Positions 27,358 to 36,716 of a stretch of DNA of 64,000 nt are shown in pieces. The stretch lies in the NCBI RefSeq assembly GCF_013385985.1, contig NZ_JACAOY010000011.1, forward strand, positions 61,329 through 125,328, read 5' to 3'. Made by a program: the position numbers and the translations under genes. The DNA is from Pseudomonas sp. B6002. Lineage in GTDB: Bacteria > Pseudomonadota > Gammaproteobacteria > Pseudomonadales > Pseudomonadaceae. Under the pieces are notes generated by a model that saw only the letters and a program-made list of their open reading frames with translations, searched no databases and was not told the origin of the DNA. How positions within the stretch are numbered: the first letter of the stretch is position 1; every line of letters starts with the position of its first letter.

Positions 27358-27418
27358 GGGTGAAGTGTTGGCGATCAAAACCCAACTGCATTGCGCAAGC
27401 TGCTTTAGAGGTCGTGAG

Positions 27419-28360
27419 ATGAGTAAAAACAGGTACCCCCGATTACTAGGCTTTTTGCCGCTGCTTGGCATGATGTTAATGCTCGGAGGCTGCAAGTGGA
27501 CCTTGATGGACCCAAAAGGACAGATCGGTCTGGATCAACGCAACCTGATCATCACCGCTACTCTGCTGATGCTGCTGGTCGTGGTCCCTGTGATCATCAT
27601 GACCTTCGCCTTCGCCTGGAAATACCGCGCGTCGAACACCAGCGCCACCTACGCGCCCAAGTGGTCGCACTCCACCAAGATTGAAATCGCGGTGTGGCTG
27701 GTACCGGTCCTCATCATCATCGCCCTGGGTTACATCACCTATAAGTCGACCCACGAGCTGGACCCGTACCGTCCGCTGGAATCCGACGTCAAGCCGATCA
27801 ACATCGAAGTGGTCGCGCTGGACTGGAAGTGGCTGTTCATCTACCCGGATCTGGGTATCGCCACGGTCAACGAGATCAAGTTCCCAGAGAACACCCCGCT
27901 TAACTTCCGGATCACCTCCGACGCCGTGATGAACTCGTTCTTCATCCCAGCCCTGGGCGGTCAGATCTACGCGATGGCAGGCATGCAGACTCGCCTGCAC
28001 CTGATCGCCAACGAAAAAGCTGAAATGGAAGGCATCTCCGCTAACTACAGCGGCGCTGGCTTCACCGGCATGAAATTCAAAGCGATCTCGACGAGCCAGG
28101 ACGATTTCAACGCCTGGGTAGCCGAAGTCAAGGCCGCACCTAAACAGCTTGATCAAGCTGAATACGATGCCCTGACCAAACCAAGCCAGAACAACCCAGT
28201 CGCCCTGTACTCCACGTACGAGCCGAACCTGTTTCAGAAAATCGTCGACAAGTACGAAGGTATGAAGCCAGGCAAGCCGGTCAAGCACGAGAAGAAAGAA
28301 GTGGCCGCGGTTGAAGGTTCTGAAACGGGCGCGCATTCAACTGCTGGGGCAGAGGAGTAA
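27419..28360 (+). CDS. cyoA: Cytochrome bo3 ubiquinol oxidase subunit II CyoA
   Basis: The 313-residue lipoprotein has a lipobox MLMLGGC with the acylated Cys at residue 25, two transmembrane helices and a periplasmic cupredoxin domain (VVALDWKWLFIYPDLGIATV). It lacks the CuA ligands, as expected for a quinol oxidase. The extended C-terminal tail is rich in Lys and Glu. ATG 27419 follows GAGGTCGTGAG. It is the first of five cyo genes, which are 3-11 bases apart or overlapping. In Pseudomonas this oxidase is used at high oxygen and influences catabolite control. Confidence 0.96.
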   Translation: MSKNRYPRLLGFLPLLGMMLMLGGCKWTLMDPKGQIGLDQRNLIITATLLMLLVVVPVIIMTFAFAWKYRASNTSATYAPKWSHSTKIEIAVWLVPVLIIIALGYITYKSTHELDPYRPLESDVKPINIEVVALDWKWLFIYPDLGIATVNEIKFPENTPLNFRITSDAVMNSFFIPALGGQIYAMAGMQTRLHLIANEKAEMEGISANYSGAGFTGMKFKAISTSQDDFNAWVAEVKAAPKQLDQAEYDALTKPSQNNPVALYSTYEPNLFQKIVDKYEGMKPGKPVKHEKKEVAAVEGSETGAHSTAGAEE

Positions 28361-28363
28361 ACG

Positions 28364-30382
28364 ATGTTTGGTAAATTAAGTTGGGATGCGGTCCCGTTCC
28401 ACGAGCCGATCGTAATGGTGACTATCGCCATGATCGCGCTGGGTGGTCTGGCGCTCGTAGCAGGTATCACCTATTTCAAGAAATGGTCCTACCTGTGGAC
28501 CGAGTGGTTGACGTCGGTCGACCACAAGAAAATCGGCGTCATGTACGTCATCGTTGCCATGGTCATGCTGCTGCGTGGTTTTGCCGACGCCATCATGATG
28601 CGTACCCAGCTGGCCATGGCCACCGAGGGTTCGCCTGGCTACCTGCCACCTGAACACTATGACCAGATCTTCACCGCTCACGGTGTGATCATGATCATCT
28701 TCATGGCGATGCCATTCTTCACCGGCCTGATGAACCTTGCCTTGCCGCTGCAGATCGGTGCCCGTGACGTTGCCTACCCGTTCCTGAACTCCCTGAGCTT
28801 CTGGCTGCTGGTTTCCGGCGTTGTGCTGATCAACGTTTCCCTGGGCGTCGGCGAATTCGCCAAGACCGGTTGGGTTGCGTATCCGCCACTGTCGGGCATT
28901 CAGTACAGTCCGGGCGTGGGTGTGGACTACTACATCTGGGCGCTACAGTTATCAGGGCTCGGGACGACGCTAACGGGGGTCAACTTCCTGGCCACCGTGC
29001 TGAAAATGCGCGCCCCTGGCATGAAACTGATGGACATGCCGATCTTCACCTGGACCTGCACCTGGGCCAACGTCCTGATCGTGGCTTCGTTCCCGATCCT
29101 GGCCGCTACCATGGCGCTGCTGTCGCTTGACCGTTACCTGGATTTCCACATTTTCACCAACGAACTTGGTGGCAATCCAATGATGTACGTGAACCTGTTC
29201 TGGGCATGGGGTCACCCTGAGGTGTACATCCTGATCCTGCCAGCGTTCGGTATCTTCTCTGAAGTGATCTCGACCTTTACCGGCAAGCGCCTGTTCGGTC
29301 ACCACTCGATGGTCTACGCATCGGGCGCAATTTCTGTACTGGGCTTCATGGTGTGGCTGCACCACTTCTTCACCATGGGTTCGGGTGCCAGCGTCAACGC
29401 CTTCTTCGGCCTGGCAACGATGCTGATTTCCATCCCGACGGGGGTGAAGCTATTCAACTGGCTGTTCACCATCTACCACGGCCGTCTGCGTATCACCAGC
29501 CAGGTTCTGTGGACCCTGGGCTTCATGGTGACCTTCGCCATCGGCGGCATGACCGGCGTACTGCTGGCCATCCCGGGTGCTGACTTCGTCCTGCACAACA
29601 GCCTGTTCGTGATCGCTCACTTCCACAACGTGATCATTGGTGGTGCTGTATTCGGTTACATCGCTGGTTTCAGCTTCTACTTCCCGAAAGCGTTCGGCTT
29701 CAAGCTGCACGAAGGTTGGGGCAAGGCTGCATTCTGGTTCTGGATCTCGGGCTTCTTCGTCGCGTTCATGCCGCTCTACGCATTGGGCTTCATGGGCATG
29801 ACCCGTCGTCTGAACGCCACGACCAACCCTGAGTGGGTGCCGTACCTGTACGTCGCCATGTTCGGTGCGGTGATGATCGCTGTGGGTATTGCCTGCCAGC
29901 TGATCCAGCTGTACGTGAGCGTCCGTGACCGTAAGCAGAACGCTTGCGACTCCGGCGACCCATGGAATGGCCACACCCTGGAATGGTCGACTTCGTCGCC
30001 ACCGCCGTTCTACAACTTCGCCGTGATCCCTACTGCGAACACCATTGATGCGTTCACCGAAGCCAAGGAAGACGGTACTGCGTACCAGCGTCCGAAGCAC
30101 TACGAGCCGATCCACATGCCAAACAACACCGCCACTGGCGTGGTGATGGGCGGCCTGCTGACCGTATTCGGTTTCGCGATGATCTGGCACATCTGGTGGC
30201 TGGCGATCGTGAGCCTGGTGGGCACTATCGGTTACTTCATCATTCACGCTGCCCGTGATGATCAAGGCTACATGGTGCCGGTCGAGACGATCGAGCGCAT
30301 CGAAGCCGAGCAGCACGCTCGCCTGGTAGCCGAGAAGAAGATTCCGGCCAACCGTGTAGAAACCTCGTTGGAACAGGCTTAA
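28364..30382 (+). CDS. cyoB: Cytochrome bo3 ubiquinol oxidase subunit I CyoB
   Basis: The 672-residue catalytic subunit carries the haem-copper centre. The haem b ligand region [16 protein letters not shown], the CuB-Tyr loop [17 protein letters not shown], the double His in WLHHFFTMG, and the haem o ligand region [12 protein letters not shown] are all visible. It pumps protons while reducing oxygen to water. It follows cyoA by 3 bases with GAGGAGTAAACG before the ATG. Confidence 0.97.
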   Translation: MFGKLSWDAVPFHEPIVMVTIAMIALGGLALVAGITYFKKWSYLWTEWLTSVDHKKIGVMYVIVAMVMLLRGFADAIMMRTQLAMATEGSPGYLPPEHYDQIFTAHGVIMIIFMAMPFFTGLMNLALPLQIGARDVAYPFLNSLSFWLLVSGVVLINVSLGVGEFAKTGWVAYPPLSGIQYSPGVGVDYYIWALQLSGLGTTLTGVNFLATVLKMRAPGMKLMDMPIFTWTCTWANVLIVASFPILAATMALLSLDRYLDFHIFTNELGGNPMMYVNLFWAWGHPEVYILILPAFGIFSEVISTFTGKRLFGHHSMVYASGAISVLGFMVWLHHFFTMGSGASVNAFFGLATMLISIPTGVKLFNWLFTIYHGRLRITSQVLWTLGFMVTFAIGGMTGVLLAIPGADFVLHNSLFVIAHFHNVIIGGAVFGYIAGFSFYFPKAFGFKLHEGWGKAAFWFWISGFFVAFMPLYALGFMGMTRRLNATTNPEWVPYLYVAMFGAVMIAVGIACQLIQLYVSVRDRKQNACDSGDPWNGHTLEWSTSSPPPFYNFAVIPTANTIDAFTEAKEDGTAYQRPKHYEPIHMPNNTATGVVMGGLLTVFGFAMIWHIWWLAIVSLVGTIGYFIIHAARDDQGYMVPVETIERIEAEQHARLVAEKKIPANRVETSLEQA

Positions 30383-30385
30383 ACC

Positions 30386-31012
30386 ATGTCGAACTTAGTG
30401 ACCAATGCTGGACACGCCCATGTCGATGACCATGGGCACGATGACCATCACCACGACTCGGGGCCAATGACCGTTTTCGGTTTCTGGCTCTACCTGATGA
30501 CCGACTGCATCTTGTTTGCGTCGATCTTCGCGGTGTACGCGGTACTGGTAAACAACGTAGCGGGTGGCCCGTCGGGCCACGACATCTTCGAACTGCCTTA
30601 CGTGCTCGGCGAAACCGCCTTGCTGTTGTTCAGTTCGATCACCTACGGCTTCGCCATGTTGGCCTTCTACAAGGGCAACAAGAAAGGCGTTCTGAGCTGG
30701 TTGGCACTGACCTTCCTGTTCGGCCTGGGCTTCATCGGCATGGAGATCAACGAGTTCCACCTGCTGATCTCCGAAGGCTACGGCCCGCACCGTTCCGGCT
30801 TCCTGTCCGCGTTCTTCACGCTGGTAGGCACCCACGGTCTGCACGTTTCGGCTGGCCTGCTGTGGATGGCGGTGATGATGTATCAGGTCAATAAACACGG
30901 CCTGACCAACACCAACAAGACTCGCCTGACTTGCCTGAGCCTGTTCTGGCACTTCCTGGACGTGGTCTGGATCTGCGTATTCACCGTCGTCTACTTGATG
31001 GGGACTCTGTAA
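30386..31012 (+). CDS. cyoC: Cytochrome bo3 ubiquinol oxidase subunit III CyoC
   Basis: The 208-residue membrane protein has five hydrophobic segments, a His/Asp-rich N-terminus ([15 protein letters not shown]) and the subunit III signature [17 protein letters not shown]. It follows cyoB by 3 bases and overlaps the start of cyoD by one base. Confidence 0.95.
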   Translation: MSNLVTNAGHAHVDDHGHDDHHHDSGPMTVFGFWLYLMTDCILFASIFAVYAVLVNNVAGGPSGHDIFELPYVLGETALLLFSSITYGFAMLAFYKGNKKGVLSWLALTFLFGLGFIGMEINEFHLLISEGYGPHRSGFLSAFFTLVGTHGLHVSAGLLWMAVMMYQVNKHGLTNTNKTRLTCLSLFWHFLDVVWICVFTVVYLMGTL

Positions 31013-31353
31013 TGGCTAATGCACACTCCCATGACCATGACAGCCATGATGCGAGCCACGGCAGCGTTAAGTCCTACGCTATCGGCTTCATCCTGTCGGT
31101 CATCCTGACGCTCATCCCGTTTGGTCTGGTGATGTACCCGACCCTGCCAAAGTCGGTCACCTTGATGATCGTGCTGGCATTCGCGGTGATTCAGGTTCTG
31201 GTTCACCTGGTGTACTTCCTGCACCTGGACCGTTCCAAGGAACAGCGCGATAACGTGGTTGCCTTCGTGTTCGCAGGCATCGTAATCGTGCTGCTGGTTG
31301 GCCTGTCGATATGGATCATGTTCAGCATCCATACGTTCATGATGGCGAAGTGA
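31012..31353 (+). CDS. cyoD: Cytochrome bo3 ubiquinol oxidase subunit IV CyoD
   Basis: The 113-residue protein has a His-rich start ([17 protein letters not shown]) and three transmembrane helices, with VIQVLVHLVYFLHLDRSKEQ between the second and third. It assists assembly of the oxidase. ATG 31012 overlaps the cyoC stop (TAATG). Confidence 0.95.
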   Translation: MANAHSHDHDSHDASHGSVKSYAIGFILSVILTLIPFGLVMYPTLPKSVTLMIVLAFAVIQVLVHLVYFLHLDRSKEQRDNVVAFVFAGIVIVLLVGLSIWIMFSIHTFMMAK

Positions 31354-31364
31354 GGTAAGACCCG

Positions 31365-32252
31365 ATGTCGCTTAAGCACTTTATCCAAATCACCAAACCG
31401 GGGATCATTTTCGGTAACGTGCTTTCTGTGGCGGGCGGTTTCTTCCTGGCCTCCAAGGGACATGTCGATCTGGCCATCTTCCTGGCTGCAATGATCGGCA
31501 CGTCCCTGGTGGTAGCTTCCGGATGTGTGTTCAACAACTGCATCGACCGTGACATCGATATCAAGATGGAACGCACCAAGAACCGTGTGCTGGTCCAGGG
31601 CCTTATCTCCCTGAAACTGGCACTGGTCTACGCGACCGTCCTGGGTGTTGCCGGTGTGGCACTGTTGTACAAGGTGGCCAACCCGTTGGCGGCGCTGTTT
31701 GCCGTGATCGGGTTTGTTATCTACGTCGGCCTCTACAGCCTGTACCTCAAGCGCAAGTCGGTTCACGGCACGCTGGTGGGCAGTCTGTCGGGGGCGATGC
31801 CGCCGGTGATTGGTTATGTGGCTGTGACCAATAGCTTCGACATGGCCGCGCTGACGCTACTGGTGATGTTCAGCCTGTGGCAGATGCCGCACTCCTACGC
31901 CATTGCGATTTTCCGCTTCAATGACTACTTGGCTGCGTCGATTCCGGTATTGCCGGTCAAGCGTGGCATTCAGGTGGCCAAGAAACACATCCTGCTGTAC
32001 ATCCTGGCCTTCCTTCTGGCGACCTTGATGTTGACCTTCAGTGGCTACGCCGGCATGAGCTACCTCGCCGTCGCGGCTGCCATGGGCATGTACTGGTTGT
32101 ACATGGCCTGGACCGGCTACAAGGCGGTGGATGACACCGTCTGGGCGCGCAAGCTGTTCGTGTTTTCGATCTTCACCATCACCGCGCTCAGCGTGATGAT
32201 GTCCCTGGATTTCCAAGTGCCGAAAGAGCTGTTGCTGACCTACGCTCACTGA
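31365..32252 (+). CDS. cyoE: Protoheme IX farnesyltransferase (heme o synthase) CyoE
   Basis: The 295-residue membrane prenyltransferase has the Asp-rich motif [18 protein letters not shown] and the second conserved loop [20 protein letters not shown]. It makes haem o for CyoB. It lies 11 bases after cyoD and is followed by a strong terminator that closes the operon. Confidence 0.96.
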   Translation: MSLKHFIQITKPGIIFGNVLSVAGGFFLASKGHVDLAIFLAAMIGTSLVVASGCVFNNCIDRDIDIKMERTKNRVLVQGLISLKLALVYATVLGVAGVALLYKVANPLAALFAVIGFVIYVGLYSLYLKRKSVHGTLVGSLSGAMPPVIGYVAVTNSFDMAALTLLVMFSLWQMPHSYAIAIFRFNDYLAASIPVLPVKRGIQVAKKHILLYILAFLLATLMLTFSGYAGMSYLAVAAAMGMYWLYMAWTGYKAVDDTVWARKLFVFSIFTITALSVMMSLDFQVPKELLLTYAH

Positions 32253-32266
32253 GTGGTCCTGCAGTG

Positions 32267-32304
32267 AAAAAGCCCCGCCTTCGAGAGAAGCGCGGGGCTT
32301 TTTC
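32267..32304 (+). terminator. Rho-independent terminator of the cyo operon
   Basis: AAAAAGCCCCGC at 32267-32278 pairs with GCGGGGCTTTTT starting at 32292, followed by further T residues. Confidence 0.95.
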
Positions 32305-32396
32305 TTGGGCGCCGGTTAAATCAGCTGGGGCAATGCTCGTCATACCCCTCTGAATGAGTAGTGAGAATTCATCGCCCGCCTACAAGGAGTAGCTCC

Positions 32397-33482
32397 ATGT
32401 TCAGCGTCAGTCGCCGGTCCCTTCTCACCGTGGGCGCAGCCCTGCCTCTGCTGGGGCGCCTGGATTGGGCGGTTGCCAGCCCGCCACCGGCCAAGGCCGA
32501 GAGGCTGCGGCTGAACTACAACGAAAGCCCCTACGGGCCCTCTGGCGCGGCGCGGGAGGCCATGCAGCGGGGGATCGCCACCGCTGCGCTGTATCCCTAT
32601 GGCCATATGTATGCGCTGGCCGAACTGTTCGCCCAGCAACAAGGCATTGCCGAAGACCAGGTGGCGGTGTTTTCCGGCTCGATGGCGGCCCTGCGTTATG
32701 CCGTGCTGGCGTTTACCAGCACTACGCGCGGCCTGGTGATGGGCACGCCGTCCTATGAAGTGCCGCGCCAGGCAGCCGAAAACTGGAAGGCGCCGGTTCA
32801 GGAAGTGAACCTCAACGCTGCGCACGCCCACGACATTCCCGCCATGTTGGCTGCTGACCCCCAAGCCGGCATGCTCTACGTATGCAACCCCAACAACCCC
32901 ACCGGCACCCTGACCCCCACCGACGCCATCCGCGAGGCACTGGCGAACAAGCCCAAGGGCAGCGTGCTGGTGGTGGATGAGGCCTATATCGACTTCTCCG
33001 ATGCGCCCAGTTGCATCAGCTGGGTCAAAGAGCACGACGACCTGCTGGTGCTGCGCACCTTCTCGAAAATCTACGGCCTGGCCGGTGCCCGTGTGGGCGT
33101 GGCGATTGGCCATCCGGCGCTGCTGGAACGGCTGGCGGTATTCGGTGGCGACAACGTACCGGCCGGCTCCAGCCTGCTGGGTGCCCATGCCAGCCTGGAA
33201 GACGTGAAGCTGTTGCCCCAACGCAAGGCGCTCAATGCCCGGGCCCGCGATGAGACGGTCGCCTGGTTCAAGGCACGCGGTTTTACCTGCACGGTGTCGG
33301 CCAGCAACTGCTTCATGATCGACGTGAAACGCCCCGCCGAGCAGGTTATCGAGCGGCTGGCCGAGCACGGCGTGTTGATCGGGCGGGTGTGGAAGAACTG
33401 GCCGCAGTGGGTGCGGGTGACCGTTGGCAGTGCGCAGCAGATGCAGCGTTTCCGTGAAGTGTTTGCCGCACAGGTGGTCTGA
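32397..33482 (+). CDS. Tat-exported HisC-like PLP-dependent aminotransferase
   Basis: The 361-residue protein is a fold-type I aminotransferase close to histidinol-phosphate aminotransferase. It has CNPNNPTG at residues 163-170, the cofactor Asp194 in VVDEAYIDF and the PLP Lys224 in RTFSKIYGLAGARVG. Unlike cytoplasmic HisC it starts with a twin-arginine signal, SRRSLLTVGAALPLLG, with the pair at residues 6-7, ending around WAVAS. Export with cofactor bound is known for the Pseudomonas PLP enzyme PvdN. ATG 32397 follows AAGGAGTAGCTCC. It precedes the orphan LuxR gene on the same strand. The substrate is unknown. Confidence 0.85.
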   Translation: MFSVSRRSLLTVGAALPLLGRLDWAVASPPPAKAERLRLNYNESPYGPSGAAREAMQRGIATAALYPYGHMYALAELFAQQQGIAEDQVAVFSGSMAALRYAVLAFTSTTRGLVMGTPSYEVPRQAAENWKAPVQEVNLNAAHAHDIPAMLAADPQAGMLYVCNPNNPTGTLTPTDAIREALANKPKGSVLVVDEAYIDFSDAPSCISWVKEHDDLLVLRTFSKIYGLAGARVGVAIGHPALLERLAVFGGDNVPAGSSLLGAHASLEDVKLLPQRKALNARARDETVAWFKARGFTCTVSASNCFMIDVKRPAEQVIERLAEHGVLIGRVWKNWPQWVRVTVGSAQQMQRFREVFAAQVV

Positions 33483-33567
33483 GCTGAGGGATTGTCCTGC
33501 CCATGGTCGGCTTACCGTGGGAACCACTGGACAAGGCGTTTGGGGCATGTTTCATTCTTCTTGTTGT

Positions 33568-33584
33568 GTAGGGATATTTCCTAC
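33568..33584 (+). promoter_or_regulatory. Dyad upstream of the orphan LuxR gene
   Basis: GTAGGGATATTTCCTAC has perfect 5-bp arms (GTAGG/CCTAC) around seven bases, 95 bases before the luxR-type ATG. Its size and symmetry fit a helix-turn-helix dimer, perhaps the LuxR-type protein itself. Confidence 0.4.
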
Positions 33585-33678
33585 TGGGTGAGTCGACTCT
33601 GAATCGGGAGCTTCGGGATTGAAGCGCCCCGGCCAGAACGCTAGGCTCACCCGTAGTCACTCATCAGGGACGAGATTC

Positions 33679-34386
33679 ATGCGAAGCAATGGTCAACCCA
33701 ATAACAGCACGCCCATGCAGCCTGCCGACGTGCGCCAACTGCTCGATGCCGAGCTGACCCGACGGGGGCTTGGGCACTTTGAGGTCTATCAATGCGGGCC
33801 GACGCTGGATGAGGCGGAGATCATCTCCAACTACCCCGACGCCCTGGAGCGAGCGGACTCGGCCGATGACTTCTATCAGCGTGGCCAGTTGCTCTCTCTG
33901 TCCAAGGAACGGGTAAAACCCTTCTTCTGGAGCGATGAAAACCTGCTGACACCGGCTGAAGAGGCCGTGCCGGTGCCCGGGCCCTGCGCGCCGGTGGGGG
34001 AGGGCGCGAGTTTTATCGTGCACGGCAACCGTGGGTTTTACTCGATCCTCAACCTGTGCAGTTTCGGCGAAGGGCAACGGTTTCGTGACACCGTGCTGGC
34101 CAACAAAAGCGAGCTGCAGATGCTGCTGGTCTCGGTGTACGACGAGGCATTGGAAAGCTGCGCGCCCGCACTGACCCAGCAGACCGTGCTCACCCCCCGC
34201 GAAACCGAAGTGCTGTCGTGGACCAGCCTGGGCAAGACCTACAACGAAATTGCGCTGCTGACGTCGATGAGCCCGCGCACGGTCAAGTTCCACATGAAAA
34301 ACGTCTTCGACAAGCTGGACGTCACCAACGGCAAATCTGCCATTCGCAAGGCCCTGCAACTGGGCTATATCCGCGAACAAGCCTGA
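33679..34386 (+). CDS. Orphan LuxR-type regulator with autoinducer-binding-like domain
   Basis: The 235-residue protein is the size of a quorum-sensing LuxR. Residues 10-150 resemble the autoinducer-binding domain (IISNYPDAL, KPFFWSDENL). The C-terminus is a clear LuxR helix-turn-helix (LTPRETEVLSWTSLGKTYNE, then MSPRTVKFHMKNVFDKLDV). Residues equivalent to TraR Trp57, Tyr61 and Asp70, which hold acyl-homoserine lactones, appear replaced. No luxI-type synthase is in the window, so it is a solo that probably senses another ligand. ATG 33679 follows AGGGACGAGATTC. It directly precedes the five-gene biosynthetic operon and is its likely activator. Confidence 0.85.
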   Translation: MRSNGQPNNSTPMQPADVRQLLDAELTRRGLGHFEVYQCGPTLDEAEIISNYPDALERADSADDFYQRGQLLSLSKERVKPFFWSDENLLTPAEEAVPVPGPCAPVGEGASFIVHGNRGFYSILNLCSFGEGQRFRDTVLANKSELQMLLVSVYDEALESCAPALTQQTVLTPRETEVLSWTSLGKTYNEIALLTSMSPRTVKFHMKNVFDKLDVTNGKSAIRKALQLGYIREQA

Positions 34387-34405
34387 CCCATACCGGTTAA
34401 CCCCA

Positions 34406-34435
34406 CGCCCGCCTGCGATTTTTCGCAGGCGGGCG
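34406..34435 (+). terminator. GC-rich hairpin after the LuxR-type gene
   Basis: CGCCCGCCTGCGA at 34406-34418 pairs perfectly with TCGCAGGCGGGCG at 34423-34435 around a TTTT loop. The following bases are only moderately T-rich, so termination may be partial. It separates the regulator from the biosynthetic operon. Confidence 0.7.
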
Positions 34436-34461
34436 TTCGCGTGCGCGTGGCATTGGGGCCT

Positions 34462-34481
34462 ACCTGTCTAAAAGGGCAGCT
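34462..34481 (+). promoter_or_regulatory. Candidate lux box before the biosynthetic operon
   Basis: ACCTGTCTAAAAGGGCAGCT matches the NNCT-N12-AGNN pattern of LuxR-type operators, with CTGTC and GGCAG forming an imperfect dyad. It lies 176 bases upstream of the desaturase ATG, ahead of an AT-rich stretch that could be the promoter. The pattern is short, so chance cannot be excluded. Confidence 0.5.
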
Positions 34482-34656
34482 TGTTAGCGATAGGGCGGTG
34501 CTTTAGTTTTTTTCGCAGCCGAAGAGTCTAGCTCAGGCAAAAAAAACGTTAGCTGTAATACCTAAAAAAATGCCCGAGCCGGTAATGAGCCAGGAAGTCC
34601 AGTGCCACTCGCGCGGGTTGGGTGTTGCAGCGTGCCGCTTAATTAATGGAGTGATT

Positions 34657-35727
34657 ATGCTGGTCGATCAGAACAAAGAAGCTGCTGGCGAATACGCCGC
34701 GGGTATCTCCCGCGAGACCTTCGGGATGCTCAAGCACTTATGCAAAAAAGATAACTATCACTGGGCCGTCGCGCTGGGCAAGGACTACGCCATCATCGCG
34801 TTTGCGATCTACCTGTCCCTGGGGATCAGCTACTGGTTCTACCCGGTTTCGCTGTTTCTGATTGGCACCACCCAACGGGCGTTGGCGAACGTGCTGCATG
34901 AGTCGGCGCACAAGATGTTGGCCAAGAACCGCTTTATCAACTGGTTTTCCGGCACCTTCCTCTCCGGTTATCTGATTTTCCACCTGCACCAGTCCTACAG
35001 CATCTCGCACATCAAGAACCACCACGTGCACCTGGGCCACCCGGAAAAAGACCCGGACTACAACTTCCACCTCAAGTGCGGGCTGTACGACGTCAAGCAG
35101 AGCGAGCGTGAGTTCTTCCTGAAAAACGTACTGCTGGCCCTGTCCGGCTACCGCACCGTGCAGTACATCCGTTACATCATCAAGGACCGCGTCAAGGCCC
35201 AGGGTTCGGACAAGAAGATCCGCAACGAACGCCTCATGCTGTGGACCTACTGGGCGGCGATCTTCGCCGTGGCCGCCAGCTTCGGCGTGGTCACCGAGTT
35301 GCTGCTGTTCTGGCTGGTGCCGCTGTTCACCACCGCCGTGGCTGTGGGCTGGATCATCGAGCTGGCCGAGCACTACCCGCTGCCCGCTGCGGAAACCGAG
35401 AAGCTGCTGTTGACCCGCAACCGCAAGGGCAACGCACTGGAGAACTTCTTCTTCGGCCGCCACGACGACAACTACCACCTGGTGCACCACCTGCACCCGG
35501 CCATTCCGCACTGGAACATGCGCAAGGCCCACGAGCTGCTGATGTCGCACCCCGAGTACGCCCGCTGGGACAACCTGTGGGCCGGGATTTTCACCCGCGA
35601 CCGCCACAGCCCCAACAAGGAAACCATGCTCAGCTACGCGGCCAAGTTCCGCGCCCACAAGATTGCCAACCATGCCGACGACTCGAGCTTCGCCCGTCGC
35701 ATGCTCAACCAGGCCTACGGGGTTTGA
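34657..35727 (+). CDS. Membrane di-iron fatty-acid-desaturase-family enzyme
   Basis: The 356-residue protein belongs to the membrane desaturase/hydroxylase family. Its histidine boxes are HESAHK (81-86), HIKNHHVHLGH (118-128) and HLVHH (274-278), with an extra conserved ELAEH near 235-239. Hydrophobic stretches lie at about 45-75, 97-112 and 195-235. Such enzymes desaturate, hydroxylate or form acetylenic bonds on acyl or amino-acid-derived substrates. ATG 34657 follows GGAGTGATT. It is the first gene of a five-gene operon (next start 5 bases later), which suggests a tailoring role in small-molecule synthesis rather than membrane lipid metabolism. This is inference. Confidence 0.85.
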   Translation: MLVDQNKEAAGEYAAGISRETFGMLKHLCKKDNYHWAVALGKDYAIIAFAIYLSLGISYWFYPVSLFLIGTTQRALANVLHESAHKMLAKNRFINWFSGTFLSGYLIFHLHQSYSISHIKNHHVHLGHPEKDPDYNFHLKCGLYDVKQSEREFFLKNVLLALSGYRTVQYIRYIIKDRVKAQGSDKKIRNERLMLWTYWAAIFAVAASFGVVTELLLFWLVPLFTTAVAVGWIIELAEHYPLPAAETEKLLLTRNRKGNALENFFFGRHDDNYHLVHHLHPAIPHWNMRKAHELLMSHPEYARWDNLWAGIFTRDRHSPNKETMLSYAAKFRAHKIANHADDSSFARRMLNQAYGV

Positions 35728-35731
35728 CACC

Positions 35732-36703
35732 ATGAACGACACAGACAACAGCCTGCTGGCGACCCTGGCCCTGAAAAAGCTTGCGGCCAACAAGACCTAC
35801 CGCGACCTGTTCCTGGCCAGCGACACCCTGCGTGATTTCCTGCGCCCGGCCGCCTTGCGCTACATCATTTCCGAAGACCGCCTGGAGATGCTCGACAAGC
35901 TCGCTGCCCTGCAAGGCAAAGGCTATCGCACCGGGGTCGAATACGTGGGCGAAGAGGCCACCACCCTGGCCGAGGTGACCACCGCCACCGACGAATACCT
36001 CAAGCTGATCGACCTGATGGCGCTGCACCCTACGCTGAACGAGCCGCCGCAACTGGGCTTCGACCTGTCCAACGTCGGCACCATCATTTCCCGTGAACTG
36101 GCGATCGAGAACTGCTCGAAGATCCTCACCCATGCGGCCGACAAGGACGTCGGCGTGATCCTCAGCATGGAGCGGTCCCAGTGGACCGACTCGATCCTCG
36201 ACATCTTCATGCACCTGAGTGCGCGGTTTCCCCACCTGGGCATCACCCTGCAGGCGCAGTTGAACCGCACGCCCGATGACCTGGGTGAGATCCTCGGTAC
36301 CGGCTGCAAAATACGCCTGGTCAAAGGCGTCTACGCCGAGCCGGCTGCCATCGCCTTGCCCCGTGGTGCGCAGTTGGATGAGCGCTACCTGGGCCTGCTC
36401 GACCGCATCAACGGTGCCAGCAGCAACTACGCGTTCGCCACCCAGGACCCGCAACTGGTCGAGCAGATCCTCACCAGCGGCATCGCCAGCCGTGGCGAGC
36501 TGGAGATGCTCCACGGCGTGCGTCCCGAGTTGATCAAGGCCGTCAAGGACGCTGGCCAGGTCAAGACCCGCGTGTCGGCGGTGTACGGCACCAACTGGTA
36601 CTTGCACCTGCTGCACCGCGTCGCCGAATTCCCGCAGAACATTTTCCTCGCGCTGGACGACGTGGCGTCGCCGCGCCCTTCCGAAACCGCCACTCATTAC
36701 TGA
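35732..36703 (+). CDS. Proline-dehydrogenase-like flavoenzyme
   Basis: The 323-residue protein fits the length of monofunctional PRODH. The barrel motifs are present: VGVILSME, RLVKG at 195-199, YAFATQDPQLV at 233-243, GELEMLHGV at 255-263 and YGTNWYLHLLHRVAEFPQN. In true PRODH the last motif contains an Arg-Arg pair that binds the proline carboxylate; here it reads His295-Arg296. This hints at a different substrate. No P5C dehydrogenase is nearby, which argues against plain proline catabolism. It is the second gene of the operon, 4 bases after the desaturase. Confidence 0.82.
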   Translation: MNDTDNSLLATLALKKLAANKTYRDLFLASDTLRDFLRPAALRYIISEDRLEMLDKLAALQGKGYRTGVEYVGEEATTLAEVTTATDEYLKLIDLMALHPTLNEPPQLGFDLSNVGTIISRELAIENCSKILTHAADKDVGVILSMERSQWTDSILDIFMHLSARFPHLGITLQAQLNRTPDDLGEILGTGCKIRLVKGVYAEPAAIALPRGAQLDERYLGLLDRINGASSNYAFATQDPQLVEQILTSGIASRGELEMLHGVRPELIKAVKDAGQVKTRVSAVYGTNWYLHLLHRVAEFPQNIFLALDDVASPRPSETATHY

Positions 36704-36716
36704 AAAGGACATCCTC

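Larger units (their letters stand above)
26678..27418 (+). promoter_or_regulatory. Long leader and promoter region of the cyo operon
   Basis: About 740 bases separate the dsbB terminator from cyoA and hold no convincing gene. The stretch 26940-27110 is AT-rich compared with its surroundings and is the likely promoter zone. Three short perfect palindromes lie in it and are listed separately. The length is unusual for a cyo promoter region and suggests several regulators or a structured leader. Confidence 0.5.

Noticed and set aside
27365-27418. Upstream extension of cyoA to position 27365
   Set aside because: The start at 27419 gives an intact lipoprotein signal and a proper ribosome binding site; the extension would place a hydrophilic Cys-containing stretch before it.
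34657-35727. Housekeeping fatty acid desaturase for membrane lipids
   Set aside because: It is embedded in an operon with a ligase, an exporter and PLP and flavin enzymes. A lipid-only role does not explain that context, though it cannot be excluded.
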